Shown: positions 31,097-41,111 of the stretch, piece after piece | Position numbering within the stretch: the stretch's first letter is position 1 | How the letters are laid out: each line of letters begins with the position of its first letter | Source of the DNA: Pseudomonadota bacterium | GTDB lineage: Bacteria > Pseudomonadota > Gammaproteobacteria > Burkholderiales > UBA11063 | Length of the DNA: 64,000 nt | Reading direction: 5' to 3' | Assembly: GCA_021298175.1 (NCBI GenBank) | Contig: JAJTDW010000008.1 | Coordinates: 1 to 64,000, forward strand | Translations under genes and position numbers: made by a program | Notes under the pieces: generated by a model | What the model saw: only the letters and a program-made list of their open reading frames with translations | The model's database searches: none | What the model was told of the DNA's origin: nothing

Positions 31097-34000
31097 CTAA
31101 TACACATTACCACTTGAGGTATTTTGTATCGAGGCATTATAATTTTTAACGCTAGTGGTTGTACCTATTGAGCTCTTCATTCTATTAGTAGGTATTGCTA
31201 ATATTGGAAGTGCCATTTCTTTTAGATTCTCGGACTCTGGATTTTCTGATTTTAAAACCTGCATCTCGTCTATAATACATGTTTTTAAAAAAGCCATACA
31301 TTGTGCAAAGCTTTTGGTATTATTATCAGATGAGTTAGTTAAGAGTAAACTACTTGAAAACCCAATAAGAGTATCACTGCTACCACCAGCTATTGTTTGG
31401 TAAACTCCACTTATAGGGGTAGCATATATCCCGTTGGCAGCCATTCCAAGTGTAGTATTGATTATATCAGCAGCAAAATAATTGCGAATACGAAATAAAT
31501 CTCTATCTTTAGATAAGCGTAGGGATACTTCTAATAATCTATAGTTAAATGCACTTGTTAAACAACACAAGAGCTTTATTTTTTCTTCTGATTTTATATC
31601 TGCTAGTTTAATAATACGAGCAATTCTAAATAAAGACTCATTGGCTGTGTATTTATCTGTGACCTCAGCGGTAATGTTAGATATCATATCATCTATAACA
31701 TTTTGTAAACTTGTATTGTTAATATATTTATAATCAGTTTGATATCTATTTTTAAAGTCATCTTGGTTAAGATATTCATTTAATGATAAGAGATTATTAA
31801 TTTTTATTGGATTTGTGATACTATATTGATGCTTATCCCTACTTTCTAATATATCTGTTATTCCTTTAAAATGTATTTTTCCTGATTGGTTTTTTAAGCT
31901 ATTTTTTAAAGCTTGTTTATTTGGATTAGATAGCTTGGTGATAAGGTCTGATGAATATTTTTTAGCTATTTTATATTCTGTTGTATTTCGATAAGTGAGT
32001 TTTTTTGTTCCAACAGATACTACACCACGAACTGCGGTAGCTAGTGCTAATAAAGCTATTGTTAGAGGGAGTATTGCGGCAGATAAAAATATTGTTGTTG
32101 TTGCCATTCCATAGGCTACAGAATTAGTAATATTAAGTGCAGTTATTAAGTTGGTATTAGTAAGTCTTAGATTATGCCAATTAGATGTTATATCATGTTC
32201 TACTCTTGATATTATTTGGGTAAAATATCCAATTTTAGCTATTAGGCTTTCTTCATTCGCTTCATAACTAATTAGAGCCATTACTTCATAAAATTTTAAT
32301 AATGCTTCAGTAGGAGTTTGAGGTGCCATCTTGGCAATATGTTGCTTAAATTTTGATAAATCTCCTAATTCTGTTATCTTATCCTTGCCTATATAAGATC
32401 TATAGCCTGTTTGCCATGTTTTTGTTACTAGATCTTTATATCCCTCTTCTGGGAATCTTTCATATAATTTATGTAGTAAAGGAACGCCATCAATATCTTG
32501 GGTTAGTGCATAATATAGTATTTTATAATCATATGTTCTAAGTATACCATCTGTGCTAAAAATTTCTTTTGGGTTATTTTGTTTAATTGCTTCGTTAATT
32601 TTATCTCTAACAGTTTGGATATTTGTATCTTTCAGAGAAATATGGACTGCTAATTCATTTATGGATGTTACTGGTATCTCAGATTTGGCTTCGCCTAGAA
32701 TTTTATCCCTAAGCTCTTGAACACTTTCATCTCCGAATTTTTCTGGCGAATTTTGTTTAGCGGCTTCTAACATTGTATCTATAATTCGCGAGAACCTTGT
32801 GTTTTTTTGATCTTCTTCTTCTTTGCTTTTTTGTTTTTGAGTTTTATTATCTTCTAAAAATTTGGTTAATCTTTGAATATTCCCACCACTGATTGTTTGT
32901 TGTAGGCTTTTATATGTGGTTGTATTTCCTTTTCCAAAATAGCTTATTGCAGATGGAATCATTCCCATCACAGCATATCCGACTCCACTTGCTACAGTTC
33001 GCGATGCTCTTAACGTAAGTGCTGTTGCATTATAGTCGGTTGCAACTGCTTTTGCTACAGAGGATAGAGTTGCACCTTGATAAGCAGTAGCAGTTGCCGC
33101 TAGATTTCTTAATGACGAGTTTTGTTTAACTCTAGTAAATTTAAACGTACCCATATCTTTTTTATTTAGCTCTTCTTGCAATCCTGATTTTAAACCTTCT
33201 TTTTGTTTAGGGGATAAACCTGTATGTAGTTCTATGGCTAATATGATATTAGTAAAATCAATGAGTGCATCATATTTATTTATTTTGCTGTAGTCATTAA
33301 GATAATCAATAATTTTAAAATAGTCCATTCCAAGTATATCTGTAACAGTCTTTTCGTTTTGATGAATCTCAATAATATCATCTACAACTGCTTTATATGT
33401 TTTCCCTCCCCACGGCCCATTTTTTTCTATGGGGGTATTCAATATGTGTGCTAATAAGTTTCCTCTAAACCCATCTATATCAAAAATCAGACTAACAACA
33501 TATTTTTTTTGTTCTGAATTTAGGCTTTCTATATCGGATTTTAATTTATCGTAGTGTTTGTTTATTATAAGGTTTTTAAAGCCATTTTCAATTTCCACAT
33601 GTGATTTTAAATTAGGTAATTTTGTGGCGGGTTTATTACGATTTGATTCATGGTTTTTTCTAATTTGTTTAAGCTGTTTAGTGTGATTAGTATTTATTAA
33701 GCTACCAAAAAATTTATCAAATCCATTTCCGCGTTTTATTTCTAAAAATTTTTCAAAAAAATTATGTTCTTTATCTGTTAGCTGATGCCCAGATTTTAAT
33801 AATAAGTCGTATAACACTAACCCCCGTTCTTTTTGAATACCAATAACCTGTTGAACAGCATCACAAACATTTTTTGAACTTTGATTAATTACTGTAATCA
33901 CAGCAGCTAATACGTCAAAAGAGGCGCCTATTCCTGCATTTATATTAGAAATTTCTTTACCATGAGCTGCGCCTATTATGCTAGTATCTACTTGACTAGT

Positions 34001-34753
34001 CAATGAACCCATATTGAATGAGACATTTGATACAACACTCTCTACAGTATTAGAGCCATTAAATATGACTTTTTTGCCTTCTGCGTTTACATCGCTTAAG
34101 CCTTTAATTTTTAAATCAGTGGCTTGTTGTATTTCATTATGTAAAATCCCACCACCTTTAATTGTTCGATTAACTTTTTCTATATCTAGCAGAAAACTAT
34201 TAAATTCTTCAACTATTCCAGCAGGGGTGTTTTTTATTGATTCGCAATGGATTACTTGTTCTATTGCAATAACTGCATTACTAGCTGATTGCAAGAGATT
34301 TTTGTGAAAATTTTCTTGGTTTGGATTAAGCGTATTTTTTTTATCAATTCTATATGTAGATAGTTTCGCTATTATTGCATTACAAATTAATTTTAGCCTG
34401 TTATGAAAATTAGTATTTTGGTGCAAGTTTTTACTCTTTGGATAAATTAAATCATAAATTTGGGGCAATTTTTTACCATTGCTGTAGTAAAATAAAGCCA
34501 TAGCTGTTTCTGTTACTTCTGCAGATGAAAGATTATCAAATTTAGATTGTAGATATTCATTAGTATTATCTGACTTTATGTCTTCAACGATGCTATTAAA
34601 TTTTGTTGTTAAATTACAGTTTATAGTTTCTTTTTGAGCAATCCCATCGTTATCTTTTGAAACCAAGCGCACTTTTTTCATGGAGTCATATCTACTATCT
34701 TTAATAGAGTCAGATGTTTTTGCTCTTTGGATGTGGTAATACCGTTCTATCAT
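31097..34753 (-). CDS. 1218-aa protein of unknown function, possible effector/toxin
   Basis: Single long ORF on the minus strand, RBS-like aaggaact upstream; no signal peptide; Gly/Ala-rich hydrophobic segments (GVGYAVMGMIPSAISYFG; AYGMATTTIFLSAAILPLTIALLALATAVRGVVSVG). Confidence 0.85.
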   Translation of the reverse strand: MIERYYHIQRAKTSDSIKDSRYDSMKKVRLVSKDNDGIAQKETINCNLTTKFNSIVEDIKSDNTNEYLQSKFDNLSSAEVTETAMALFYYSNGKKLPQIYDLIYPKSKNLHQNTNFHNRLKLICNAIIAKLSTYRIDKKNTLNPNQENFHKNLLQSASNAVIAIEQVIHCESIKNTPAGIVEEFNSFLLDIEKVNRTIKGGGILHNEIQQATDLKIKGLSDVNAEGKKVIFNGSNTVESVVSNVSFNMGSLTSQVDTSIIGAAHGKEISNINAGIGASFDVLAAVITVINQSSKNVCDAVQQVIGIQKERGLVLYDLLLKSGHQLTDKEHNFFEKFLEIKRGNGFDKFFGSLINTNHTKQLKQIRKNHESNRNKPATKLPNLKSHVEIENGFKNLIINKHYDKLKSDIESLNSEQKKYVVSLIFDIDGFRGNLLAHILNTPIEKNGPWGGKTYKAVVDDIIEIHQNEKTVTDILGMDYFKIIDYLNDYSKINKYDALIDFTNIILAIELHTGLSPKQKEGLKSGLQEELNKKDMGTFKFTRVKQNSSLRNLAATATAYQGATLSSVAKAVATDYNATALTLRASRTVASGVGYAVMGMIPSAISYFGKGNTTTYKSLQQTISGGNIQRLTKFLEDNKTQKQKSKEEEDQKNTRFSRIIDTMLEAAKQNSPEKFGDESVQELRDKILGEAKSEIPVTSINELAVHISLKDTNIQTVRDKINEAIKQNNPKEIFSTDGILRTYDYKILYYALTQDIDGVPLLHKLYERFPEEGYKDLVTKTWQTGYRSYIGKDKITELGDLSKFKQHIAKMAPQTPTEALLKFYEVMALISYEANEESLIAKIGYFTQIISRVEHDITSNWHNLRLTNTNLITALNITNSVAYGMATTTIFLSAAILPLTIALLALATAVRGVVSVGTKKLTYRNTTEYKIAKKYSSDLITKLSNPNKQALKNSLKNQSGKIHFKGITDILESRDKHQYSITNPIKINNLLSLNEYLNQDDFKNRYQTDYKYINNTSLQNVIDDMISNITAEVTDKYTANESLFRIARIIKLADIKSEEKIKLLCCLTSAFNYRLLEVSLRLSKDRDLFRIRNYFAADIINTTLGMAANGIYATPISGVYQTIAGGSSDTLIGFSSSLLLTNSSDNNTKSFAQCMAFLKTCIIDEMQVLKSENPESENLKEMALPILAIPTNRMKSSIGTTTSVKNYNASIQNTSSGNVY

Positions 34754-34953
34754 AACTAGTTCCTTAAAATATTTATGAAAATCAAGCTAATTGCTTAATA
34801 TTAATATCAAAATAAAGCAATTGTGAGCAGTAATATTAACAGTAATTTAAAAATATTGTTTGGCTTTTGATAAAGATGATTTATGCATAAAACGTCGTGT
34901 TGAATTTTTGTTGTTTATCAGATGGTTGTGTTTGGTTTTTGCTTGTTTGCAGG

Positions 34954-35622
34954 TTAATTTTTAATACAAAATGCTCGATAAATAATAACTGGGTTATTGC
35001 AAGAGATTTTTATATGATTATTTGAGGCTTGATTTAAGGTTCCATTTTCCCAAGATTTAAATTGATAATTTGCTAATGGCCATTTTAGTTCATTACACGT
35101 GATTATTGTATCATGGTTGGTAGTAAATAGTGAAATTTGTTGCCCAACAATGGTGGGAAGCTCTTCTATTGGGTTAATACATGCTGTAAATATTCCATAA
35201 TCACTAATTATAGCAATGTTATTTATTTTTGTTTGATATTTAATTAACAGTGCAATATTAGCAATAGTATGGTCTTCACGGATTCCAGTTGCCCCTAAAA
35301 TTATTATATTATCTAATTTTTTTTCTACTGCTAAATTAACTGCTTTAGTTAGATCATTATGATTTTGGTCAGCAATTTTGATAATACGGTCTTCAAATTG
35401 TTTATAATGTTTTAAGCTTATAGAGTCACAGTCCCCAATAATATAATTAGGCATCATATTGTGTTTAAGAAGTTTATTAACTGCCCCATCACAAGCTATT
35501 GTTGTAGCTGAGTTTTCTATTAAATGGTGTAAGTGTGGATCCTTAGGAAACCTGCCATCAGCAATAATAACATTATATTGTTTAGTTGGATAAATTTGTT
35601 CTAATATATTTTTTAGTGTCAT
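34954..35622 (-). CDS. thiamine pyrophosphokinase
   Basis: IADGRFPKD...ACDGAVNKLLKHNMMPNYIIGDCDSI...HNDLTKAVNLA...ILGATGIREDHTIANI. Confidence 0.9.
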   Translation of the reverse strand: MTLKNILEQIYPTKQYNVIIADGRFPKDPHLHHLIENSATTIACDGAVNKLLKHNMMPNYIIGDCDSISLKHYKQFEDRIIKIADQNHNDLTKAVNLAVEKKLDNIIILGATGIREDHTIANIALLIKYQTKINNIAIISDYGIFTACINPIEELPTIVGQQISLFTTNHDTIITCNELKWPLANYQFKSWENGTLNQASNNHIKISCNNPVIIYRAFCIKN

Positions 35623-35705
35623 AGGATATTTAATTCTGTTATAGTTATAATAATTGTATTTTTACACGTCATTGAGAAACTTGCTATAGTTAAGTTGTGG
35701 CAATC

Positions 35706-36713
35706 TCATACAATTAATTCTAGAGGATACCTTGGGGTAACGCTAAAATTATAATCAAATTTGGCTAAATGATAACGCATGCTTCCAGCTAGTGCTATCA
35801 TTGCACCGTTATCAGTACATAAATCTAATGGTGGATAATATACTTTTATTTCTGGTATTTGCCCTAATTTGTGACGTAATTGTAAATTAGCGCTTACTCC
35901 GCCTGAGACTACTAATTGATAAATGCCTGTTGTTTTTAAAGCAGCAACAGATTTTTTTACTAAAACATCAGTTATGGATTCTTCAATTGATTTTGCAATA
36001 TTGCATTTGGTTTGTTGTGTTAAAGTTTCTACTCCGCCTAATTTATGTATTAGGGTTGCTACCGCAGTTTTTAATCCAGAAAAACTAAATTGTAAATCAT
36101 TACTGTGTAGCATTGGGCGAGGTAGTTTAAATTCCTCAATTCCATTTTGAGCAAGTAAAGCAATATATTTTCCACCTGGGTAGGGCAAGTTAAGCATTTT
36201 TGCAGTTTTATCAAAGGCTTCTCCTGCCGCATCATCCAAGGTATCACCTAATATGGTGTATTCTCCAACTTGCTTAACTGCAATTAATTGGCTATGCCCT
36301 CCAGATACTAAGAGTGCAATAAATGGCATGCTGGGTTTATCTTCACATAAAAATGGTGATAGTAGGTGTCCTTCAAGGTGATGAATAGGAATAACTGGCT
36401 TATTTAAACTAAAAGCTAAGCCATTAGCAACCGATGCGCCAATTAAAAGTGCGCCATTTAGTCCTGGGCCAGTAGTGTAGGCAATGGCATCAATATCTTT
36501 TAATTTAATATTTGCATCTAAAGCACATTGGTTAATTAGCGGAATAATTTTTTTTACATGGTCTCGCGATGCTAATTCTGGCACAACGCCACCATATTGA
36601 TTATGTAGTGCTATTTGTGAATATAAAGCATGAGCCATGATTCCTTTTTGGCTATCATATAAAGCAATGCCAGTTTCATCACATGAGGTTTCAATTCCAA
36701 GTATAAGAGCCAT
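35706..36713 (-). CDS. tsaD: tRNA N6-adenosine threonylcarbamoyltransferase TsaD
   Basis: [70 protein letters not shown]; start moved to ATG at 36713. Confidence 0.97.
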   Translation of the reverse strand: MALILGIETSCDETGIALYDSQKGIMAHALYSQIALHNQYGGVVPELASRDHVKKIIPLINQCALDANIKLKDIDAIAYTTGPGLNGALLIGASVANGLAFSLNKPVIPIHHLEGHLLSPFLCEDKPSMPFIALLVSGGHSQLIAVKQVGEYTILGDTLDDAAGEAFDKTAKMLNLPYPGGKYIALLAQNGIEEFKLPRPMLHSNDLQFSFSGLKTAVATLIHKLGGVETLTQQTKCNIAKSIEESITDVLVKKSVAALKTTGIYQLVVSGGVSANLQLRHKLGQIPEIKVYYPPLDLCTDNGAMIALAGSMRYHLAKFDYNFSVTPRYPLELIV

Positions 36714-36779
36714 ATAATATCCAGTATTAATTAATAACATGATTATACTATATATGGTAATATACCAAATTATTTAGTT

Positions 36780-36872
36780 CATTATTGCAAGCGAGATCTT
36801 TATTTCTTAGCGCAGTAAACTCATGCTTGTCATTGCGAGCAAGATATTCGTGTCTTAGTGTGACAGTCTCAT
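36780..36872. repeat. two degenerate tandem copies of a cattgcgagc...ctcat intergenic repeat
   Basis: cattattgcaagcgagatctttatttcttagcgcagtaaactcat and cattgcgagcaagatattcgtgtcttagtgtgacagtctcat align by eye. Confidence 0.6.
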
Positions 36873-36904
36873 AAATAGTAATATATTAAAGGAGCTTTTA
36901 TTAT

Positions 36905-37684
36905 ATGCGCAAACTAAATTTAATTTTATGTGTCTTATTAGGTGTCAATCTAGCATATGCTAATGATATAATATGTAAAGATAGTTCTATTGAATCAAAA
37001 CCGGTAAGTAATGTTATAAAATGGTATCGTAATTCAGTAGAAAAAAGAGCTTTGTATCATCAAACATTTAATAATGGCTTAAAATATATTATGGCTTACA
37101 ATAAACATCATAAACCATGGGGGGTTATTTTAGATATTGATGAAACCACACTAGATAACTCGTGGTATTATAAACAATGTGGTGATGTGAGTAGTGAAGA
37201 TGAGTTTAGTCGTTACGTGGTATTAGCTGAAGCTTCAGAAGAGCTACCAGGGGCTAAAAACTTTACTTGTAAAATTAAGCAAATCGGTGGTTATGTTACT
37301 CTTCTAAGTAATCGTGATGGTTCATATACTTTAAATGATAAAAGCGTATTAGCTTCCACCATAAATAATTTAAAATCTCAGGGGGTATGTTTTGATCAAG
37401 TAGTATTAGCTAACAGAAAAACCGCACCTAATCCCTCAGATAAAAATCCACGCTTTAATGCAGTAATAAAAGGTACTTGCGATACCAAATTAATGGTATG
37501 TTCTAATATATTGCCATCTCATGCAGTAATTGCATATTTTGGGGATAATATCCAAGACTTTCCAAAACTCTTTCAAGCAGATTTAATCACTAAATCAGCA
37601 GAAGATGGTAAATATAATATGTTTTCAAATGGATATTTTATTTTACCCAATCCTTTATACGGAAGTTGGATGAAAAATAATTAA
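36905..37684 (+). CDS. HAD-superfamily (class B / IIIB) acid phosphatase, secreted
   Basis: Signal peptide; WGVILDIDETTLDNSWYY (DxDxT); VTLLSNRDG; IAYFGDNIQDFP. Confidence 0.9.
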   Translation: MRKLNLILCVLLGVNLAYANDIICKDSSIESKPVSNVIKWYRNSVEKRALYHQTFNNGLKYIMAYNKHHKPWGVILDIDETTLDNSWYYKQCGDVSSEDEFSRYVVLAEASEELPGAKNFTCKIKQIGGYVTLLSNRDGSYTLNDKSVLASTINNLKSQGVCFDQVVLANRKTAPNPSDKNPRFNAVIKGTCDTKLMVCSNILPSHAVIAYFGDNIQDFPKLFQADLITKSAEDGKYNMFSNGYFILPNPLYGSWMKNN

Positions 37685-37732
37685 TTCGTTACCAAATCCT
37701 CAGACTATATTAAATTATAAATAGCAACGTTG

Positions 37733-37778
37733 GTCATTCCTGCGAACACACAAGTGTGGAAGGCAGGAATCCATGCAC
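37733..37778. repeat. small palindromic intergenic repeat (gtcattcctgcgaa...gcaggaatccatgcac)
   Basis: attcctgc (37736-37743)/gcaggaat (37763-37770) with inner cacac/gtgtg pairing. Confidence 0.75.
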
Positions 37779-37798
37779 TATATAATATATTAATATTG

Positions 37799-38548
37799 TT
37801 AAAAACCATTTCTTAATATTCTAATGTGAGTAAATATTTCTAGGGGTGAGCATTTGATTAATGCAGGACCTAATTTTAATTCTAAAACATCACATCTTAG
37901 AAATGGATTTATAAGCTTTTCTAATCCAAGCTTTATAGGAAGTGTTGGTATATTTTTAGCAACAAGATCTAAACACTTAATATAATATTGAGTTAAAGTA
38001 TTATTTTGAGGCTCTATAGTTCTTGCAAACTTAATATTCTTTAAGGTATATTCATGTGCTGGGTATAGCAAGGTATCATCATCTAAAGCTCTAATTAGCA
38101 TTAATGATTGATACATCTGCTCATAAGTGCCTTCAAAAACTCTACCGCACCCTACTGAAAATAAGGTATCGCCACAAAATAGAATCCCATTCCCATAAAA
38201 TGCAATATGATCTAAGGTATGACCAGGTAAAGCAATTATTTTAAATGTCATGCAATTTGCTAAATCTATTTTTATGCTATCACCATTTGAGATTAGATGC
38301 GTGGCAATTTCAGGTAATAATGAGTATATCTGTACACCATTATACTGCTTTTTTAGTGCTGAAACTCCACCAATATGATCTGCATGTTTATGTGTAACAA
38401 GAATAGCCTTAAGATTTAACTTTTTACTATTCAAATATCTAATTACAACCTCAGCATCACCAGGGTCAACTATTACTGCATTTGTATTGTCATGGATACA
38501 CCAAATATAATTATCGGTAAATGCTTTAATCGGTTCAATAGTATTCAT
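37799..38548 (-). CDS. gloB: hydroxyacylglutathione hydrolase (glyoxalase II)
   Basis: MNTIEPIKAFTDNYIWCI, VTHKHADHIGGV, LPGHTLDHIAFYG, GDTLFSVGCGRVFEGTYEQMY; start set to internal ATG (38548). Confidence 0.96.
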   Translation of the reverse strand: MNTIEPIKAFTDNYIWCIHDNTNAVIVDPGDAEVVIRYLNSKKLNLKAILVTHKHADHIGGVSALKKQYNGVQIYSLLPEIATHLISNGDSIKIDLANCMTFKIIALPGHTLDHIAFYGNGILFCGDTLFSVGCGRVFEGTYEQMYQSLMLIRALDDDTLLYPAHEYTLKNIKFARTIEPQNNTLTQYYIKCLDLVAKNIPTLPIKLGLEKLINPFLRCDVLELKLGPALIKCSPLEIFTHIRILRNGF

Positions 38549-38601
38549 AATATTCCTAATTAGTTTTACATCCACGTCATTACGAACCATGCGACACCTT
38601 A

Positions 38602-39204
38602 CTAATCAGTTGAAGATGCTTTTCCCTCTTTCCAATGTAATCGGCATACTGAGATATATTTAGTATCTTGAGTTTTTAGCATATCATCATCTACCACTAC
38701 AGGGGAGCCTTCTTTGACTGCTACACCATTTTTAACTAACATATTAAAGGTGGCTTTTTTACCACAATGGCAAATAGTCTTAAGCTCTTCTAGAGTATCT
38801 GCAATAGCTAATAAGTGAGCACTACTTGTAAACGCACGTCCACAATAGTCAGAACGTAAGCCATAGCAGATTACGGGGATTTTTAGATAGTCAACAACAT
38901 CAGAAATTTGATTAATTTGTTCTAATTCAAAAAAATGAATTTCGTCAATTAAAATACAAGCAATGGCTTGTTTTTTATTTGCAGCTTCTACAAGATTAAA
39001 TATATTATCTCCTGGGGATGTTGAAACTGCGGGTTTATCTAGTCCTATACGGGATTTAACTTTATTCATTCCTGCACGTTTATCAATTTCTGAGGTAATA
39101 ACTAATGTATGTTGTCCACGGTCTTTATAGTTATATGCAACTTTTATTAAGTCTAAGGTTTTACCTGCATCCATTGCAGAATAACGAAAAAATAATTTTG
39201 CCAT
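38602..39204 (-). CDS. tdk: thymidine kinase
   Basis: LFFRYSAMDAGKTLDLIKVAYNYKDRGQ, ILIDEIHFF, YGLRSDYCGRAF, CHCGKKATFNM. Confidence 0.96.
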   Translation of the reverse strand: MAKLFFRYSAMDAGKTLDLIKVAYNYKDRGQHTLVITSEIDKRAGMNKVKSRIGLDKPAVSTSPGDNIFNLVEAANKKQAIACILIDEIHFFELEQINQISDVVDYLKIPVICYGLRSDYCGRAFTSSAHLLAIADTLEELKTICHCGKKATFNMLVKNGVAVKEGSPVVVDDDMLKTQDTKYISVCRLHWKEGKASSTD

Positions 39205-39209
39205 CTATT

Positions 39210-40007
39210 TTAATACTCTATTTTTTGGGTTAGTAATTGTTCTTGGTTTGCTAGATCGAGATATGCATCTTCAATGCAATCATTTTGTAGAGAAACTAAG
39301 CCAATATAATTTTTCCCGCGCTTAGTTATATCTATGATTGTTCCTATTTCCTGATTGTTCAATTTTGGGCTTAGAATTATTTGTCCAATTTTAGCTTCAT
39401 GATCTAATAAAAAACGGTACATTTTACGTTTAGATTTACCGAGGTAATGCATACGTGCAACAATTTCTTGACCTATATAACAGCCTTTTTTAAAATTAAG
39501 ACCTTTTAACTCATCAAAGTTTACATGTTGTGGGATAAGCTGCTCTTGTGTTTCAGGATAAATAAGCGGGATTCCATTATTAATTAGAAACTCTTTCCAC
39601 ATACTAGTATTACTATTATCTAGGTTTTCATCAGTTAGATATATATAGTGGTGATGGGGTAATTTGAATTTTATCCCTGTATCATGCTTAGTATTATTAG
39701 TAAAAATAATATTTAGGTTTAGTTTTTCTATCTCTACTTTAGCTCTTAATACATACATTTTGAGCCTGGTAATTATTTTATCTAATAAAGGCAAGGTGGT
39801 AATAAAGCAATATTCATTTTCTGAAGCTTTTTTGATTAGAAAGCTTGCAAACATTCTACCTTTATTATTTAAGTATGCCGAATACTGATAATCCTCATTA
39901 TCAAGTAAATTAATATCATTGGTAAGCTGTCCTTGCAAAAATACTTTGCTGTCTATTCCTCTAATGATAAAAGCACCCAGTGTATTAGTTAAATTAATAC
40001 TGTTCAT
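39210..40007 (-). CDS. ygfZ: folate-binding Fe-S maintenance protein YgfZ
   Basis: FLQGQLTNDINLL, LNFKKGCYIGQEIVARMHYLGKSKRKMY. Confidence 0.94.
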   Translation of the reverse strand: MNSINLTNTLGAFIIRGIDSKVFLQGQLTNDINLLDNEDYQYSAYLNNKGRMFASFLIKKASENEYCFITTLPLLDKIITRLKMYVLRAKVEIEKLNLNIIFTNNTKHDTGIKFKLPHHHYIYLTDENLDNSNTSMWKEFLINNGIPLIYPETQEQLIPQHVNFDELKGLNFKKGCYIGQEIVARMHYLGKSKRKMYRFLLDHEAKIGQIILSPKLNNQEIGTIIDITKRGKNYIGLVSLQNDCIEDAYLDLANQEQLLTQKIEY

Positions 40008-40008
40008 A

Positions 40009-40776
40009 TTATATTTTTCCTTTTCTAACTCGCTGTAAATCTTCTATAGTATCAATCCCACCCTCAGGTATAATTTCACTTACAAGAACTGATAGATTCT
40101 GCCCGCTGTATAAAACTCTTAGTTGTTCAAGTTTTTCTACTTGCTCTATTAGCGAATGCGGCATGGCACTATAATTCTTTAAAAATTCTACACTATATGC
40201 ATATATGCCGATATGGCGCAGAAAATTAATACCATTAGGTAATATGAAATCTAATTTTTCTATAAAACCATCTCTATGGTAAGGTATTGGCGCACGAGAA
40301 AAATACATTGCATGATTATTTTTATTTAGCACTACTTTTACAATATTTGGGTTGAATATTTCATTTTCATGATAAATTTTATGTGCAATAGTTGCAACTT
40401 GGGTTTTTTGTCGTATGATAAAATCTGCGAGGTTATTAATTAGTTGTGGTGGTATAAGTGGCTCATCACCTTGGACATTTATAATAATCTCATCATCTTT
40501 ATACCCTAGAGTTTTCACAGCTTCTGCAAGCCTGTCGGTTCCTGTTTGATGCTCTTCTTTAGTCATAATCACATCAATCTTATGCTCTTTACAAATAGCT
40601 TCAATTTGCTTATTATCCGTTGCCACGACTACTTGCTTGGTATTACTTTGTAAAGCTTGCTTTGCGGTACGTATAATAAGTGGCAAACCATGAATATCTA
40701 AAATCATTTTATTAGCAAGTCTTGCTGATTGCATACGTGCTGGGATTATTACTGAAAAACCCTTATTCATTATCAA
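40009..40776 (-). CDS. kdsB: 3-deoxy-manno-octulosonate cytidylyltransferase
   Basis: FSVIIPARMQSARLANKMILDIHGLPLI, NVQGDEPLIPPQLI, YFSRAPIPYHRDG, RHIGIYAYS; start may be the internal Met at 40770. Confidence 0.97.
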   Translation of the reverse strand: MIMNKGFSVIIPARMQSARLANKMILDIHGLPLIIRTAKQALQSNTKQVVVATDNKQIEAICKEHKIDVIMTKEEHQTGTDRLAEAVKTLGYKDDEIIINVQGDEPLIPPQLINNLADFIIRQKTQVATIAHKIYHENEIFNPNIVKVVLNKNNHAMYFSRAPIPYHRDGFIEKLDFILPNGINFLRHIGIYAYSVEFLKNYSAMPHSLIEQVEKLEQLRVLYSGQNLSVLVSEIIPEGGIDTIEDLQRVRKGKI

Positions 40777-40936
40777 GCTTTCTGGCAGAGTCGATCAACA
40801 TTACAGGAATGTCTTCATCAATAGGGTAAGCAAGTTTACATTTTTGGCAAATTAATTCATTGTTTTTTTTGTCATAATCAATTTTAGCTTTGCATAATGG
40901 GCAAACTAAAATATCTAGTAATTTATTATCTAACAT
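40763..40936 (-). CDS. Trm112 family zinc-ribbon protein (57 aa)
   Basis: Translated by hand: MLDNKLLDILVCPLCKAKIDYDKKNNELICQKCKLAYPIDEDIPVMLIDSARKLDNE*; below ORF-track length cutoff. Confidence 0.9.
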   Translation of the reverse strand: MLDNKLLDILVCPLCKAKIDYDKKNNELICQKCKLAYPIDEDIPVMLIDSARKLDNE

Positions 40937-41111
40937 TTTTATATTAAGCCTTAAAATTATTTTATTTTATAAATTGTTGTAGTTCAAAGATTTCGGTATA
41001 GCAATCATTTATATTATGCCAGTTATTATTATCTATTTTAAAATTGGTTATTTATAAAGCATAAAGCCGTAAATTATGTCGTTGCAGACCATTGATTCCA
41101 TATAAATGTGG

